Shown one piece after another: positions 12,690-24,114 of a stretch of 64,000 nt of DNA. Numbering within the stretch: the first letter of the stretch is position 1; each line of letters opens with the position of its first letter. The stretch is from Perognathus longimembris pacificus (taxonomy: Eukaryota > Chordata > Mammalia > Rodentia > Heteromyidae): assembly GCF_023159225.1 (NCBI RefSeq), contig NC_063171.1, positions 8,109,886 through 8,173,885 of the forward strand. The letters run 5' to 3'. The notes below the pieces were generated by a model. It saw only the letters and a program-made list of their open reading frames with translations, was not told where the DNA came from and ran no database searches. Position numbers and translations under genes: made by a program.

Positions 12690-13915
12690 ATATTTGCCTT
12701 CCTAATACCTTCATGAAAGCCCTAGCTACTTCCTGGTTTCAGAAGTTTTAGAGCAGAACATTTAGCCTAAGAGGGAGAAAAATGTAGAATACAGACACCA
12801 TTTTTTTCCCTGGGAAAAGGAAACAAGTAAAAGGCTACATGCTCTACAATATGTTCTCATCAAGTACAATGATGGCAAAAGTTTGCTTTGATCCTCTCCC
12901 TGTCCCATAAGCTTGGCAGCCAAATTAACACATGCATAAGAAGCAAAAGTGATTCTCACAGGGAGTAGAAACATAATTGTTAGTAGATAAAGCTCATCCT
13001 TCTAAAAGTAAAGTTGTCGAAAATAATTACAACAATGATATAACACTTGTTTCCATCAACATGCCATGTGAAACCGTACCTTCTTTTCCTCTTGTAGTTC
13101 CTTCCTGTGGTTTTACCCCCACTACCATTGTATCTCATCTTAGTACCCTGGATACCGTATATACATGTATTAGAACTAGGGAAGGGAAAGGCAATATCAA
13201 AATTGAGAAACAAAGGATAAAAAGACAAATGATTCCAAAAGTAATACTTACAAAACCATTTGGTGCAAACCAACTGTACAACTCATGGGGGGTGGGGAGA
13301 AAGAGACGGGGGGGTGGGTGGTATGAGAAAGGAGGTAACAAATTGAATAAGAAATGTATTCACTGCCTTACATATGAAACTGTAACCCCTCTGTACTTCA
13401 CTTTGACAATAAAGGGTGGGGGGGAAGTAAAGGTGTCAGTGCATGAGTGGGAGCAAGATCTGAAGGTAACTAATATACTTATTAGTGCCTGCAACTTCCA
13501 TTGTATCACTGAGAGAACCAACTGTCCAAAAAGTAGCTGCTATGAGAGCACAGGTTATCTGTTTCATAAAATGTCTATTGAAGCTAACAGGAAACATTCA
13601 ACACCAAGAATTGACATTTAGAAGACTATCTGTGTGGCACAACTCTCAGAGAGATGGAATTGCTCTCAGGAAAGTACTTGGAGGTCATTTTCAGCATGGT
13701 AGTGTGTGAGATCCATGAAAGAGAAGAGTTGGCCCAGGGGGAAGTGAATTGAGGTATGGAGCTGTGTATATGGGTAGATGAGGAGAAGCCTGGCTGTATT
13801 TTTCCACTGTGAAAACACACAAGACCATGAAGAAGAGAAGCATATGAGTGGGGCTGGGACTGGAGATTACTCAAAAGATGAGGTCAGAGTTGAAGGTTCT
13901 AATGTTCAATGCCAC
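12690..13915 (-). pseudogene. Olfactory receptor pseudogene (OR family 2), split by an L1
   Basis: Reading minus from about 13905, an OR start (ALNIRTFNSDLIF, then SPSPTHMLLFFMVLCVFTV) resembles the OR2M-like pseudogene at 5473-6411. Later landmarks are an ECFLLAS segment near 13595 and a TM4 stretch (ALIAATFWTVGSLSD) near 13540. The reading is then interrupted by an L1 3' end (13019-13424) with target-site duplications. The far side resumes with LLPVRITFASYACV (TM5) and ends near 12690 with a degraded 'TRAFMKVLG'-like tail. Many stops and frameshifts occur on both sides, so the gene was dead or dying independent of the insertion. The TM6 KAFxTCSSH motif is not readable. OR2M/OR2T is the likely subfamily. 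Confidence 0.82.
13006..13437 (+). mobile_element. 5'-truncated L1 (3' UTR only) inside the OR pseudogene
   Basis: Body 13019-13424 carries the L1 3' UTR: 'gccatgtgaaacc', 'tagaactagggaagggaaag', a G-rich tract (gggggggtggg), 'catatgaaactgtaacc' and the 3' end 'ctttgacaataaag'. The flanks aagtaaagttgtc (13006-13018) and aagtaaaggtgtc (13425-13437) are a 13-bp target-site duplication with one later substitution. Confidence 0.93.
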
Positions 13916-14379
13916 TGTGAATTTATTTACTTTTGATAAAATTAAACTTAAAAGATGTTATAAGATTTTGCTATGGAAATATCAGTCTTCTCTCTTAGGC
14001 TCACACAATTGAACATTGGATATGAGTGAGAAAAAATGTTTAAGTTGAATTGTTTTTGTTATTCAACTTTAGTTACAAATAATTTTTAATGTGAAGTACA
14101 GACTTCATTGAAAGGTTTTGTTGAAAGAACACAAAGTTTTCTTAAGAAGTATAAAGTCCAGTTGGAACTACTAATAACTCAAATGTCAAGGGTAGCTTCT
14201 TGTTTCACAATCATGCTAAAAGCCTTATGACTCATAAATTCTGGAAAGTCAATGACATTTTCCAATAATTACTTCCATTGAATTGCCTTATATTCAATCT
14301 ACATAGTATATACAATTATTTCTACCAAAGTATAGAGGTAGACATTTATATTGAAAATAAGGTAATAGAACTATGCCCA

Positions 14380-14605
14380 GAAAGCCAGATACCAGTGCCT
14401 TACACATATAATCCTATCACTCTATAAGGGCATAGATCTGAGAATAGAGGTTCAAAGTCAGCCCTGGCCAGAAAGTCCATGAAATTCTTAGCTCCAATTA
14501 ACCACTAAAATTAAACAAAAGTGGAGCTGTGGCTCAAATGGTAGAGTGCTATCCTGAGCACAAATGCTCAGGGACAGTGAAATGAATTTCATATGAAGGA
14601 AGCAA
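14380..14605 (+). mobile_element. Composite SINE: 7SL-like 5' part plus Geo-type 3' part
   Basis: The 5' part ('tataatcctatcactctata', 'tctgagaatagaggttcaaa') reads like the 7SL/Alu-domain of B1-type SINEs. It is followed by 'ccaattaaccactaaaatta' and a Geo-like segment ('gtggagctgtggctcaaatg', 'ctcagggacagtg'). Better-kept copies of the same composite lie at 53178-53415 and 56868-57118. Confidence 0.7.
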
Positions 14606-15320
14606 GCAAAGCTTATCTAATTCTTACCTTCATTTGAGTGACTGTCACCTTCTCTTTGAAAGGTTTATACACTATAAATACCATGGGCAGTGAGAATGTA
14701 AAAAATGAGAGCTTGAAAGACAAAAAAAATTATAAATAAATGAGTAAATTTGTAAGGTAATAAATAATGGGAGCAATCTGTATTCCCCACTGATACTCCA
14801 GACAAATTTCCATACTTCTCAACTCATATAATTCATCTATTAAGTAAAGGAACATTATCATCAACAATGTGAAGCTACTCTACTGATGAAAATGTAATGT
14901 ACTGAACTAACTTCGTTCAATTCTTACCACAATGTGGTGGTTCCATTTTAAGGCTTAAAATCATTGCTACAGTAGGCACATATGAAAATTACCATATTTA
15001 TTACATGAATGGAACACATTCAGGATCTGATATTTCAATTAGGAGATTCTGATCAATCATAGTGTTTAATGGTTTTGGTTTTCTCTCTTTCTTGCACTTT
15101 CTAGGAGACTGGCTATACCTTTATCTTGACTGGAGATGTGGGCATGTAACTTAGTAGCACAATAAAAATGACTAGCAGAAGCAGACAGAACAAGTGTACT
15201 TTTTACTGTGTTCTCTTTCCCTACATAACCAATCTGTATGTTGTTTCATACCTGAGTATGAAATACATTTCATACTCAATTTTATAGCAGGTTTAACTCT
15301 ATTACATGTCCTTTTGGCTT
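14606..15320. other. AT-rich intergenic sequence
   Basis: Nothing recognisable. Confidence 0.45.
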
Positions 15321-15324
15321 TTAT

Positions 15325-15565
15325 TCACTTTTTTTTTTGTAGTCTTTGGGCTTGAACTCTGACCCTGGGCACTGTCCTTGAGTGTTTTTGCTTAAGGCTA
15401 GCACTTTACCACTTGAGCCACAATGCCACTTCTGGCTATTTCAGAGTAGTTCAGTGAAGATGAGTCTCATGGTCTTTCCTACCTAGGCTGTCTTCGAACT
15501 GAGCTCCTCAGATCTCAGCCTCATGAGAAGCAAAAATTTCAAGTATGAGACTCCTGTAAGCGAAG
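15325..15565 (-). mobile_element. Composite SINE (7SL-like plus Geo-type)
   Basis: On plus: T-tract, Geo-type segment ('ggcttgaactctgaccctgg', 'accacttgagccacaatgcc'), then 'cttcgaactgagctcctcag' and 'tctcagcctcatgagaagca', the reverse complement of the 7SL-like part. Confidence 0.7.
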
Positions 15566-15944
15566 GCTTGCCTTACATTTGAATTTTATGGATGTTCTTT
15601 ATCATTTTTCACTTTCCTTGATAACTATATGTGTGTATGTGTAATGTCACATATGTATATATTATATACACATATATCACTTTTCAATACATATTGTACA
15701 TTGTTGTTAACTCTTATTTTCAAAAATTTATTCTTGAGTTGTTTTAAAAATATCCATAGAATTTTTCGTGTGGTTGTTTTTTTTATTTTTTTATTTTTTC
15801 TTTTTCTTTCTTTTTCTTGTAATGGTGTATTTTTTCACAGCAGATATAAAAATATAGTGAGAAGGAATGTGGAGTGCTGCCTATGTTTATAAACATAGTT
15901 ATGAAGTACCTCACAGAGCTGATGAATTTGGCTTGGAGGTAACT

Positions 15945-16250
15945 TTTTTTTAAAAACTTTTTTCTTTATTGTCAAACTGTAGTTCAGAGGGGTTACAGAT
16001 TCATATGTGAGGCAGTGAATATATTTTTTGTTCAACTTGTTACTTCCTCCCTCATTTTCCCCTCCTGCCCCATCCCCTTTTCTTTCTCCCCCCACCAAGA
16101 GTTGTGCAGTTGATTTACACCAAATGGTTTTATAAGTATTGCTTTTGGAATGGTTTGTCTTTTTGTTCTTTGTCTCTCAATTTTGATATTCCCTTTCCCT
16201 TCCCCAGTTCTAATACCCATATAAACAATATCCACGGTACTCAGATAAGC
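15945..16250 (-). mobile_element. 5'-truncated L1 3' UTR
   Basis: On plus: T-rich end, 'tttattgtcaaactgtagtt', 'cagaggggttacagattcat', a C-rich tract, 'ttgatttacaccaaatggtt' and 'ccagttctaatacccatata', then an abrupt end. All are 3' UTR landmarks of the window's main L1 lineage. Confidence 0.88.
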
Positions 16251-16555
16251 AAGTAACGTTTGTCCTACCTTTTCACTGGTTTTAGCTTCTCACTAGAAAG
16301 CATGCCTTATTTTGCAAAAATCTTTAAAACTATGTCTCAGTGTAATGCTTTCTATTCTTCAATCTCTGTCAAAGTTGTATACTCTGGAGAGCACTCCTTC
16401 ACTCTAACTACATTTCTCAGATATTGTGAATTTTAAGCAAACCCTTGTATTCCACAACTAACATATTGGAATTACAATCACAGCATAAATTACTAGATAT
16501 AAAAATAACCTGATATTGTTCACAGTTAAAGTACATTTTATTTCTGTCATTACTG

Positions 16556-16620
16556 ACCATCACATTCAAGTCCTATGTGCTAGGCAAGTGCTCTATCACT
16601 GAGCTACACCCTGGCCATTG
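16556..16620 (-). mobile_element. ID-like SINE fragment
   Basis: 'gctaggcaagtgctctatca' and 'ctgagctacaccctggcc' are the reverse complement of the tRNA-like A-box half of an ID element. Confidence 0.65.
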
Positions 16621-16764
16621 TAGTAAACTGTGCAGATAATTGACATTATTGATAAGCAAAGAAACATTATTTTAACTCCTGTAAGGCATAATAAATATAT
16701 AGAATCAAAAATAACAAGTGGGTAGAGAAAATTTACATTCTTTTATTGACATGGACCATTCATA

Positions 16765-17320
16765 AAAAAATGGAATGGAAGCTAGACCCAAAGAAACATA
16801 GATTCCATAGTTTCCCTCATTGGTAATTATTAGTATATGTCCAGGATAGTCATAGTAGAGGATCACAATAGCTCAATAGCTATGTATATATGATCTTAGA
16901 AGATGATGCTAAGCAAAATGAATTCCAAGATATGGAAACAAGAGGTTTATCTTTGTTGCTGTGGTTTTTAATGTGTTATAGGAAGTGATTTCTTTTTTTC
17001 TTTAGTTTTCCCCCTTTGTTTTATCCCATTGTCACTGTATTTTATTGTGGTACCCAGTGTATCATATATACATTTACTAAATTAGGGAAGGGAAGGGGAA
17101 CAACAAACTGGTGAGACAACAGATAAAATATGAACCAATGCAACAGCAATACTCAGCAAGACAATATGTTGGAAATGAACTATGCAACTTCAGGAGGCAG
17201 GAGGGAAATTGGGAGGAAAGTGAGGGAGGCGGTAACATATTTGAAAAGTAATGTACTCAATACCTTGTGTTTGTAACTGTAAACTTTCTGTACATCACAT
17301 TGACAATAAAATTAAATTAA
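16765..17320 (+). mobile_element. 5'-truncated L1: last ORF2 codons and 3' UTR
   Basis: Starts in the ORF2 end ('gctagacccaaagaaacata', 'tccctcattggtaattatta'), passes 'gaggatcacaatagctcaat' and ends 'cattgacaataaaattaaat'. Its 3' UTR middle (16975-17100) differs from the main lineage, indicating an older subfamily. Confidence 0.85.
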
Positions 17321-17992
17321 AAATAAAATTAATCAAATGAAACAAAAATTATATAAAAGTAAGTAAATATATCTGCAAATCACTTAAATAGAATTTTAAG
17401 CAAATCTTGACTCTTGACTCTTGACTCTTATGATTCATATCATAATATCAGTATTTTCCTGTTATGGTACTCAAAATCTCTTATTTTTATGCTTGATTGT
17501 GAACTCATAATTGACTTTAAATTTTTTTCATCACAATAAATTTGTTCTTTGAAAATTAGCTGAGACTGTTTAAATTGTAGTTTATAAGAAGTTTAAGAGT
17601 ACATATATGTAGAAAAGGATCTAAAAATAAAATTTCTCTAAAGATAAAATTTATACCTTTTAGGATTGATTTTACTCATTGATGAGGATGTGATATATAA
17701 GGGAAGCTTTCTACCATTGACCTGTACCCCCCCGCCCCAGTGCACTAAGATTGGCATTTACGTGGCAGTCCTTATCACATGTCACTAGGTCTTTCTTCTT
17801 TGTAACACCAGTCATTTTGTTCAATGCATATTTAAATTATCCAAAAGTGTCAGAAAGGAAAATGTTGAATATATGATATGTATTGATTGTTTATTTATTA
17901 AATTAAATTTGTACAAACAATATGTCATAATCCCAAACAGTTATTTCAATATATTGCCAAAAAGATGAACATTATTAAGTAGCTTAGGACAA

Positions 17993-18259
17993 CCCTTCTT
18001 AATTTTTATATTCTTGTTTTTTGTTTTTGTTTTTTTGTTTTTGCTGTTGTTGCCAGTCCTGGGGCATGGACTCAGGGCCTGAGCACTGTCCCTGGCTTCT
18101 TTTTGCTCAAGGCTAGCACTCTCTCACTTGAGCCACAGCACCACTTCCGGCCTTTTTCTATATATGTCGAGCTGAGGAATAGAACCCAGGGCTTCATGTA
18201 TATGAGGCGAGGACTTTACCACTAGGACATATTCCCTGCCCCTCCCTTCTTAATTTTTA
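17993..18259 (-). mobile_element. IDL-Geo SINE at the 3' edge of the OR14-like pseudogene
   Basis: Full dimer on minus, body about 18009-18243. The flanks cccttcttaattttta (17993-18008 and 18244-18259) are an exact 16-bp target-site duplication. The insertion hit the last codons or 3' side of the OR14-like pseudogene, so that pseudogene's reading frame now ends inside the SINE. Confidence 0.94.
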
Positions 18260-19198
18260 ATACATTACTTATATAGAATATTCTTGCCATGATTTTCCTC
18301 ATGACACATTTTATTTGTTCATTTCTAAGTCTGTAGATAATAGGATTGAAACGGGGAGGTATTACAGAATAAATCACTGAAAGGACCTCTTCCAAGGTGG
18401 TGGTTGAGATCACAGATGGCCTCAGATACGCATAAAAGCCTGAGCTGAGGAAGACTGACACTACAAGTATGTGAGGAATACAGGTTAAAAAGGCTTTTAT
18501 CCTGTCTATTTCATTTGGAAACTTGAGCACAGTAGAAAAGATGTGAATATAAGACCCTATGATAAAAATGAAACAGGCACCACCAATTCCCAGACCAGAG
18601 ATAACAATCATAATCTCATTTATTAATGTGTCAGAACAAGAGAGCATCAACAGTGATTGAATGTCACGGAAGAATTGATGGACCTCATCGGATCGGCAAA
18701 AGGGCAGTTAGAATGTTTTGGCCATGTGCACCCTTGCATAAACAAGTCCACTGGATAGAGAGGCCAGTGTCATCTGGGTGCATAAGGTTCATGATGACAG
18801 GGTAGTGGAGGGGCTGGAAGATGGCCACGTTGTGATCACGAGCCGTGGTGGTGAGAAAGAGAAGCTCCACATATATGAAAAATACTACTAAAAAGACTTG
18901 AGCTACACATACAGTCTTGGAAATGATGCTGCTGCCTACCAATGAATTAATGAATAGTTATGAACTATTACAGAAATGTAGCATACATCCAAGATAGATT
19001 GTTGATGAAGAAATGCATGGGTATGTGTAGGTCTTTGTCAAAGATGGTGACAATAACAGTGAAAATGTTTGCTACTAATGTGACCAAATAAATTAGAGAG
19101 AAGGAAATGGCATGCAAAATTTAGACATCAAGCACATCAGAAAATCCCATGAGGAGAAACCCCATTACTGGAGTGGAATTGGGCACATCTACTAACAT
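18222..19198 (-). pseudogene. Or14-like: Olfactory receptor pseudogene, OR14-like
   Basis: The start I choose is the ATG at 19198 (MLVDVPNSTPVMGFLLMGFSD), which fits OR14 proteins and holds an NxT site. Further landmarks: KDLHIPMHFFINNLS (TM2), VAQVFLVVFFIYVELLFL (TM3), a degraded DRY box TTARDHNVAIFQPLHYPVIMN, EVHQFFRDIQSLLMLSCSDT (the conserved FFCD Cys is Arg), KAFLTCIPHILVV (TM6), and PIIYRLRNEQIK (TM7). Disabling changes are a stop near codon 26, double stops after the TM2 region, and frameshifts near 18945 and 18690. The longest open piece (18222-18650) keeps TM5 to TM7, and its last six or so codons come from the SINE inserted at 18009-18243. Assignment to OR14 is from recalled family sequence. 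Confidence 0.88.
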
Positions 19199-19403
19199 AT
19201 ACCTCGGGATGGGGAGATAAATCCTGGATTGAGGAGGAGTCAGACTATGGGGAGAGAATTTATAACTATTGCATTATAGGTCTTTACCTAAGTCTGATCT
19301 ATAATCATGGTGTGGATGTATTTTCCAGTGATTTCCATTAGGCTATGTGATATCTTTATTTAAGAAGAGCATATGCTCAGTCACTACTGTTGCTGCTGTT
19401 GCT

Positions 19404-19634
19404 TATGCAACTTTTTTGTTATTGTTCTTTTGCCAGTCCTGGGGCTTGAACTCTGGGCCTGAGCACTGTCCCTGGCTTCCTTTGCTCAAGGCTAACACTC
19501 TACCACTTGAGCCCCAGCACCATTTCTGGCTTTTACTGTATATGTGGTATTGAGGAATTGAACCCAGGGCTTCATGCATGTTAGGCAAGCGCTCTACCAC
19601 TAGGCCACATTCCCAGCCCCATATGCAACTTTTT
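19404..19634 (-). mobile_element. IDL-Geo SINE with target-site duplication
   Basis: Full dimer on minus. Flanks tatgcaacttttt at 19404-19416 and 19622-19634. It lies about 200 bp upstream of the OR14-like start. Confidence 0.93.
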
Positions 19635-19838
19635 AAATGGATGTAGACAATTATTCATGTACATGTTATATTATGTGCATTGTCTAATACTGCAGAAATT
19701 TCAGTAGCACTAAGATATTAATGTTTATATATGCCAGATCAGGTGTAGAGTTTGGAAACTATTTCTATTCATTACTACAATATTATACTGCTAGAATTAC
19801 ACCTGAAATAGCACATTTTATATTTTCTCAAGGCTTTT

Positions 19839-20076
19839 TGAGAGCTTGTTTGGAGGTTCTAACAAGGGAGCACAGCTACTCGTATACCCTTGACCGAAGA
19901 CCCCTCCTCCTCTATCGGGGATGGTCGTCCTCTTCCACCGAGCATGCTGCTTCGGAATGGACGCACATGGAGCAGTGAGGGAGGAAGGGGACACCTGCCT
20001 AGCCAGCCAGATCAACCGAATCAACCCTGGCGATCAATGGGGTGACAGATGTCCTAGCCAGATCTCCCTCACATCC
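19839..20076 (-). pseudogene. Rn7sk-ps: 7SK snRNA retropseudogene, 3'-truncated
   Basis: 7SK is the small nuclear RNA that holds P-TEFb inactive with HEXIM and LARP7. Reading minus from 20076, the sequence follows 7SK from its first base: ggatgtgagg, 'gacatctgtcaccccattga', 'tcgccagggttgattcgg', 'ggctaggcaggtgtcccctt', 'gaggacgaccatccccgata' and 'gggtatacgagtagctg'. It stops at 'caaacaagctctcaa', losing roughly the last quarter, including the 3' hairpin. Scattered substitutions and the absence of the 3' stem exclude a working gene. Flanks share aagg(c/t)ttttt, which suggests L1-type insertion of a truncated cDNA. Confidence 0.92.
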
Positions 20077-20189
20077 TAAAGGTTTTTTGAGTTTATGTGA
20101 AATCTTGATGATTTACAGTGAGTACAAGAATGACTCTGTTTTCTAGTTATTAAGTTCAACTGCTAGTTTCTATCATGGTGTGTAATGGT

Positions 20190-20222
20190 TTATTTATTTA
20201 TCTATTTATTTATTTATTGACT
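20190..20222. repeat. TTTA-rich tetranucleotide tract
   Basis: Imperfect (TTTA/TCTA)n. Confidence 0.85.
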
Positions 20223-20769
20223 ATTATGGATCAATCTCCTAGTCTGGTAATCACTGAGACCACACTCTATTACTGTATCCTAGTCACTTTTGACAAGTAA
20301 ATTTTTACTGGATTCCACATGCTATTTTTTTTGATGAGTGTTGACTAACAGTTATAAACTCTAGATGTTAGTAGGCAAGATTTCATCTTTAGGAACCTCA
20401 TGGCTTCAAGAATGTTCTTGTAATGCTTCTTGCATCCATAACTTTATGACAATGAGGTAGTAATAAATTGTTCCTTTCATATTTATGTGCTTGCAGTATT
20501 TGAATTTTACTATACAGAACTTCCTTTTTGTTTGGCACTAATATGTGTACAAAATATAGACAGAAGGTCTGGGACTTCCACATCCCAGATACCTGAAAGT
20601 GGTGGCATTCTTCACCCAAGATAAATAACCCTTAATCTGTGAGAAAATGAGAATAGTTTACTTTGTTAATGTCAATTTAAATAATACAGGTTAATTTATT
20701 AATTTTTCTCTAATTCATTATTTCAACAAGTAAATATCCAACACATCTATTGCAAGACATTTGTGTGTG

Positions 20770-20970
20770 CATGTGTATACTGGACATTACAGGTGTCATA
20801 ACTGGTACTTTACCATTTGAGCAATGCCTCTTGTTTAAGTATTTTTCTGGTTGATTGGTGATGAGATTTGAAGCTTTGTCTGCCAGGGCTGGCCTCAAAT
20901 CTTGATGCTAAATTTTCAGCCTTCTGAGTAGCTAGGATTATAGACATGAGCCATTGGCACCTAGCTCAAG
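20770..20970 (-). mobile_element. Diverged composite SINE
   Basis: 'ggcctcaaatcttgatgcta', 'agccttctgagtagctagga' and 'ttatagacatgagccattgg' are the reverse complement of the 7SL-like half; the Geo-type half is barely readable to the left. Confidence 0.55.
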
Positions 20971-21364
20971 ATTTTTATAAGTAATAAATGGAAATCTATA
21001 GCTGTCATGAGATAAATATTCTATTATAAGAGATGGACAATTAGTGGTTCAATATTTGTGAAAAAATGGAAAATTATAGTAGGTTTTGGTGTTTTGTGAT
21101 AAGAAAGTCATATGTGACTAGGGTAAGAAAGTCAGGCATGGTTAACTGAACAAGACTTGAAAACCAGAAAACGGCTGTGTAATTGGAAACATACCTTAGT
21201 TCTTTCTTCCCAAAGTAATGTTTTGTTTGTGCTTTTTTTGTGTAAAGAGAATCCCAGTGTGTAACTTTTGAATGGAGTTAATACCCTAAGCTAATGATCA
21301 ATATTTCTATATACTACTTTGAGTGAGAGATGAAATTCTGAGTCTTAAGAAGAATAACAAATTT

Positions 21365-21570
21365 GAGCTTAGTACTGCTGGTCACCATCTACAATCCTAG
21401 GTACTCAGGCAGCTGAGATCCTTCTGATCTCATAAACATTTGTGAGACACCATCCCTAATTAACAAGCAAAATCCTGGGTGTTAGAGTAACAGCATGAAC
21501 AAGAAAGCTGATCCACAATCTGAAATCCCTGATTTCAAGACTCAGTACTAGCACACAAATAAATAAATAA
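21365..21570 (+). mobile_element. Diverged composite SINE
   Basis: 'caccatctacaatcctaggt', 'actcaggcagctgagatcc' and 'ccctaattaacaagcaaaat' follow the 7SL-like part and linker. The 3' part is weak but ends in an (AAAT)n-type tail. Confidence 0.55.
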
Positions 21571-21646
21571 CAAATGCATAGATAAATGAACTAAATTTTC
21601 AAAGTGGCCTTGGCCTATAAGAACTCAGATCATAAACATATATAAA

Positions 21647-22135
21647 AATAAATGTGGTGGAGTGATTCTCTGACCTGTGGTTACCTGAGCCTTGGCAAAG
21701 ACCTGCTGACATCCTTGGAACGCCAAGGGCTCAAGGAGGAAAACCTTCTCTAAAGCACTTCTGCATCTAATGGAGAGCCAGACCATCTGGTCATGAGACA
21801 TTCCTGATAAGAGAAGTCCTGGGAAGATTGCTTTGCAGCCACACGTGTAAGGTATATTATTGTTAAGATAGCGCAGCACAGACAGCAATTATATGATTAA
21901 AAATAGCCATGTTTTGATAAGTCTTTATCCTATGATGTATATTTTTCTGTTTGAACTTTACTTTTGAAGTTGTGAACTGATGTGTAAGGACCCTATTTCT
22001 AAAACAGTATATAAGTGCTGGCTTTCCTAAAATAAAACATGCATTAGTTCCTTTGCCTCTGCATCCCCCGTGTCCTGATTTTTGCTGCCTCAGTTCCCTC
22101 GTCCAGACCCCCTCTAGTGGGCCGCAACACATAAA
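21647..22135 (+). mobile_element. Solo LTR (ERVK-type), 477 bp
   Basis: The body 21653-22129 begins TGTGGTGGA and ends CCGCAACA. Inside are a TATA box (gtatataagt, about 22009), an AATAAA signal (about 22031) and the GTGTCCTG segment of R/U5. The flanks aataaa (21647-21652) and cataaa (22130-22135) form a 6-bp target-site duplication with one mismatch, as expected of class II (ERVK) elements. No internal sequence is present, so this is a recombination product. It is related to the LTR at 50446-50975. Confidence 0.88.
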
Positions 22136-22656
22136 CGTGTATTTTTTAGATTTCCTTACTTGTTTGGGTTACAAATTCATTACCTGGAAGTTATAATTTA
22201 TCATATAAAGCCTGAGTCAACATCAGATATGTGAATATAAATATATATACAAATATCCAATTTATATTATGTATTATATTTGTATTATGTTCATGGTCTT
22301 CACATATGTGCATATATTATATATACATATGTACATCTATGTACATATAAAAGTATTTTTCTTTACTGTGTCAATTAATATACCTTAAATGTTTATTAAT
22401 AATGTTTCCTAAGGTTTAATTATAACAGCTTTTAATATAGCTAAAATTTATTTCATGGAAACAAGTTCTTACTTTCTTTTAGATAAGGAGCTCAAAATTT
22501 GTTGAAACTAAAATGTGTATCCCAATTAATTGATTGGCATGGATATCCCACTCTTATTGTATATAGCTCCTTTTTAATAAAAACGAATGCTAGACTATCT
22601 AGACTTCAATTATATTTCACTAATTTTGGTTGTAATCAGCATATATATAAACTTCT

Positions 22657-22845
22657 TTTTTTTTTTTTTTTTTTTGCCAGTCCTGTGGCTTGAATTCTGG
22701 TCCTGGACATTGTCCCTGAACTTTCGCTCAAGGCTAGCACTCTACCATTTGAACCACAGTACCACTTCTGGCTTTTTCTGTTTATATGGTACTGACTAAT
22801 TGAACCTAGGGCTATAATCCCAGCTCCACCCCCCAGAGCCCTTTC
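22657..22845 (-). mobile_element. IDL-Geo SINE, left monomer partly lost
   Basis: A T23 tract, then the Geo monomer in reverse ('gccagtcctgtggcttgaat' to 'accacttctggctttttctg'). The ID-like part is shortened to 'ttgaacctagggctataatc' and 'ccagctccacc'. Confidence 0.85.
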
Positions 22846-22849
22846 TGCA

Positions 22850-23960
22850 TTTTGAGTACATTAGATGTAAGAAACAGAGTTTTATTTTAAAACAAAATTT
22901 CCAATTTGTAGTAAACAGTTATAAATAGTTCATATTTGTAGAGACACATCAATATTTGAATTAATTGTTCACTAAACAGCTTTTCTATAATGTACTTAAA
23001 CATATTACATAGCTAGTTGTCACAACTTTTTCTAATTTATCAAATACACTGCACTGAACATGACTCCTCATTGTAAAACAGCATATTCTAAGTTCAAAAT
23101 ATTTTGAATGAGAAAGTTTTACTTTGTTTTTTTCCAAAATAACTTACAGATCTATAATTATCTTCAATATGCTAGTAATACAAGCCTATGCAGTGACTTT
23201 GTGCAGAAATGTCTAAAACCATTACATAATGTGGTAGATATTTAGGAAACAAAAATTTATCAGTCATGTGGTTTGGTTGGTATTTGCTTAGAAAGAACAC
23301 TTATTTCACATTGAAAAAATGGCAAAGGTAAAATTCTACTTCCTTTATTGAAAATAAAGTAAATTTCTAATTTTAGTGCATGGACAAAAAAAATCCAGAA
23401 TAAGCAAATGCTTTCTCTATATAATAATTTAAAGTTTTTGTAAAAGGGAAGTTATGATTGTGAACATATATTCAAATATTATAATTAGTGAAACTTCTTC
23501 CATAGCCACTAATTAGCCTGCTTGTTTCTCAACAACAATAAAAGTGGGACATATGGACAAAACTTTGTATAATAAACCAAACGTAATGTTTCTAGGTTTG
23601 TAAATTCTAAGAAGAAAATGTCTCCATTGAAGTTTTCAATAAATTGCTCATGGAATCACTCCTTTGCATATTTATTTTTGTTTTCCATCATTTATGGAAC
23701 TATGATTCATTAACCAATTTCTGTTCTTGAGCACCTTCAAGTGATGGGAAAGTGAATCAGATATTGCATACTCATTTTGAACATGGTACTTGTTATGAAG
23801 ATAATCACACAGTATAACTTATTTAAAATTCATATAATAATCTACTATTTGATTTTGTCTTATATCTGTATTTTATTATTTTCCTGTTTTATTACAATCT
23901 TCCTTCCATGGACTGTCTTTGTGGCTTTAATCTTGCACTACTGGATTTTGAAGTCAACAC
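22850..23960. other. AT-rich intergenic sequence
   Basis: Nothing recognisable. Confidence 0.45.
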
Positions 23961-23974
23961 CCTGTGCTTGAGTC

Positions 23975-24110
23975 AACTTCCAGTGATGCTTTTTGGTGGT
24001 TAGTTTGGAGATGGAGTGTTACAAATGTTTCTGCCTGAGCTGGTCTTAAAGCACAGTCCTCTGGATCTGAGTTTCTTGAGTAGCTAGGATTATGCATATG
24101 AATAAATAGT
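23975..24110 (-). mobile_element. 7SL-like SINE fragment
   Basis: 'cctgagctggtcttaaagca', 'cagtcctctggatctgagtt' and 'cttgagtagctaggattatg' are the reverse complement of the 7SL-like half of the composite SINE. Confidence 0.55.
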
Positions 24111-24114
24111 GTTT

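Noticed and set aside
17402..17432. Threefold 'ttgactc' direct repeat
   Set aside because: Too short and isolated to carry meaning.
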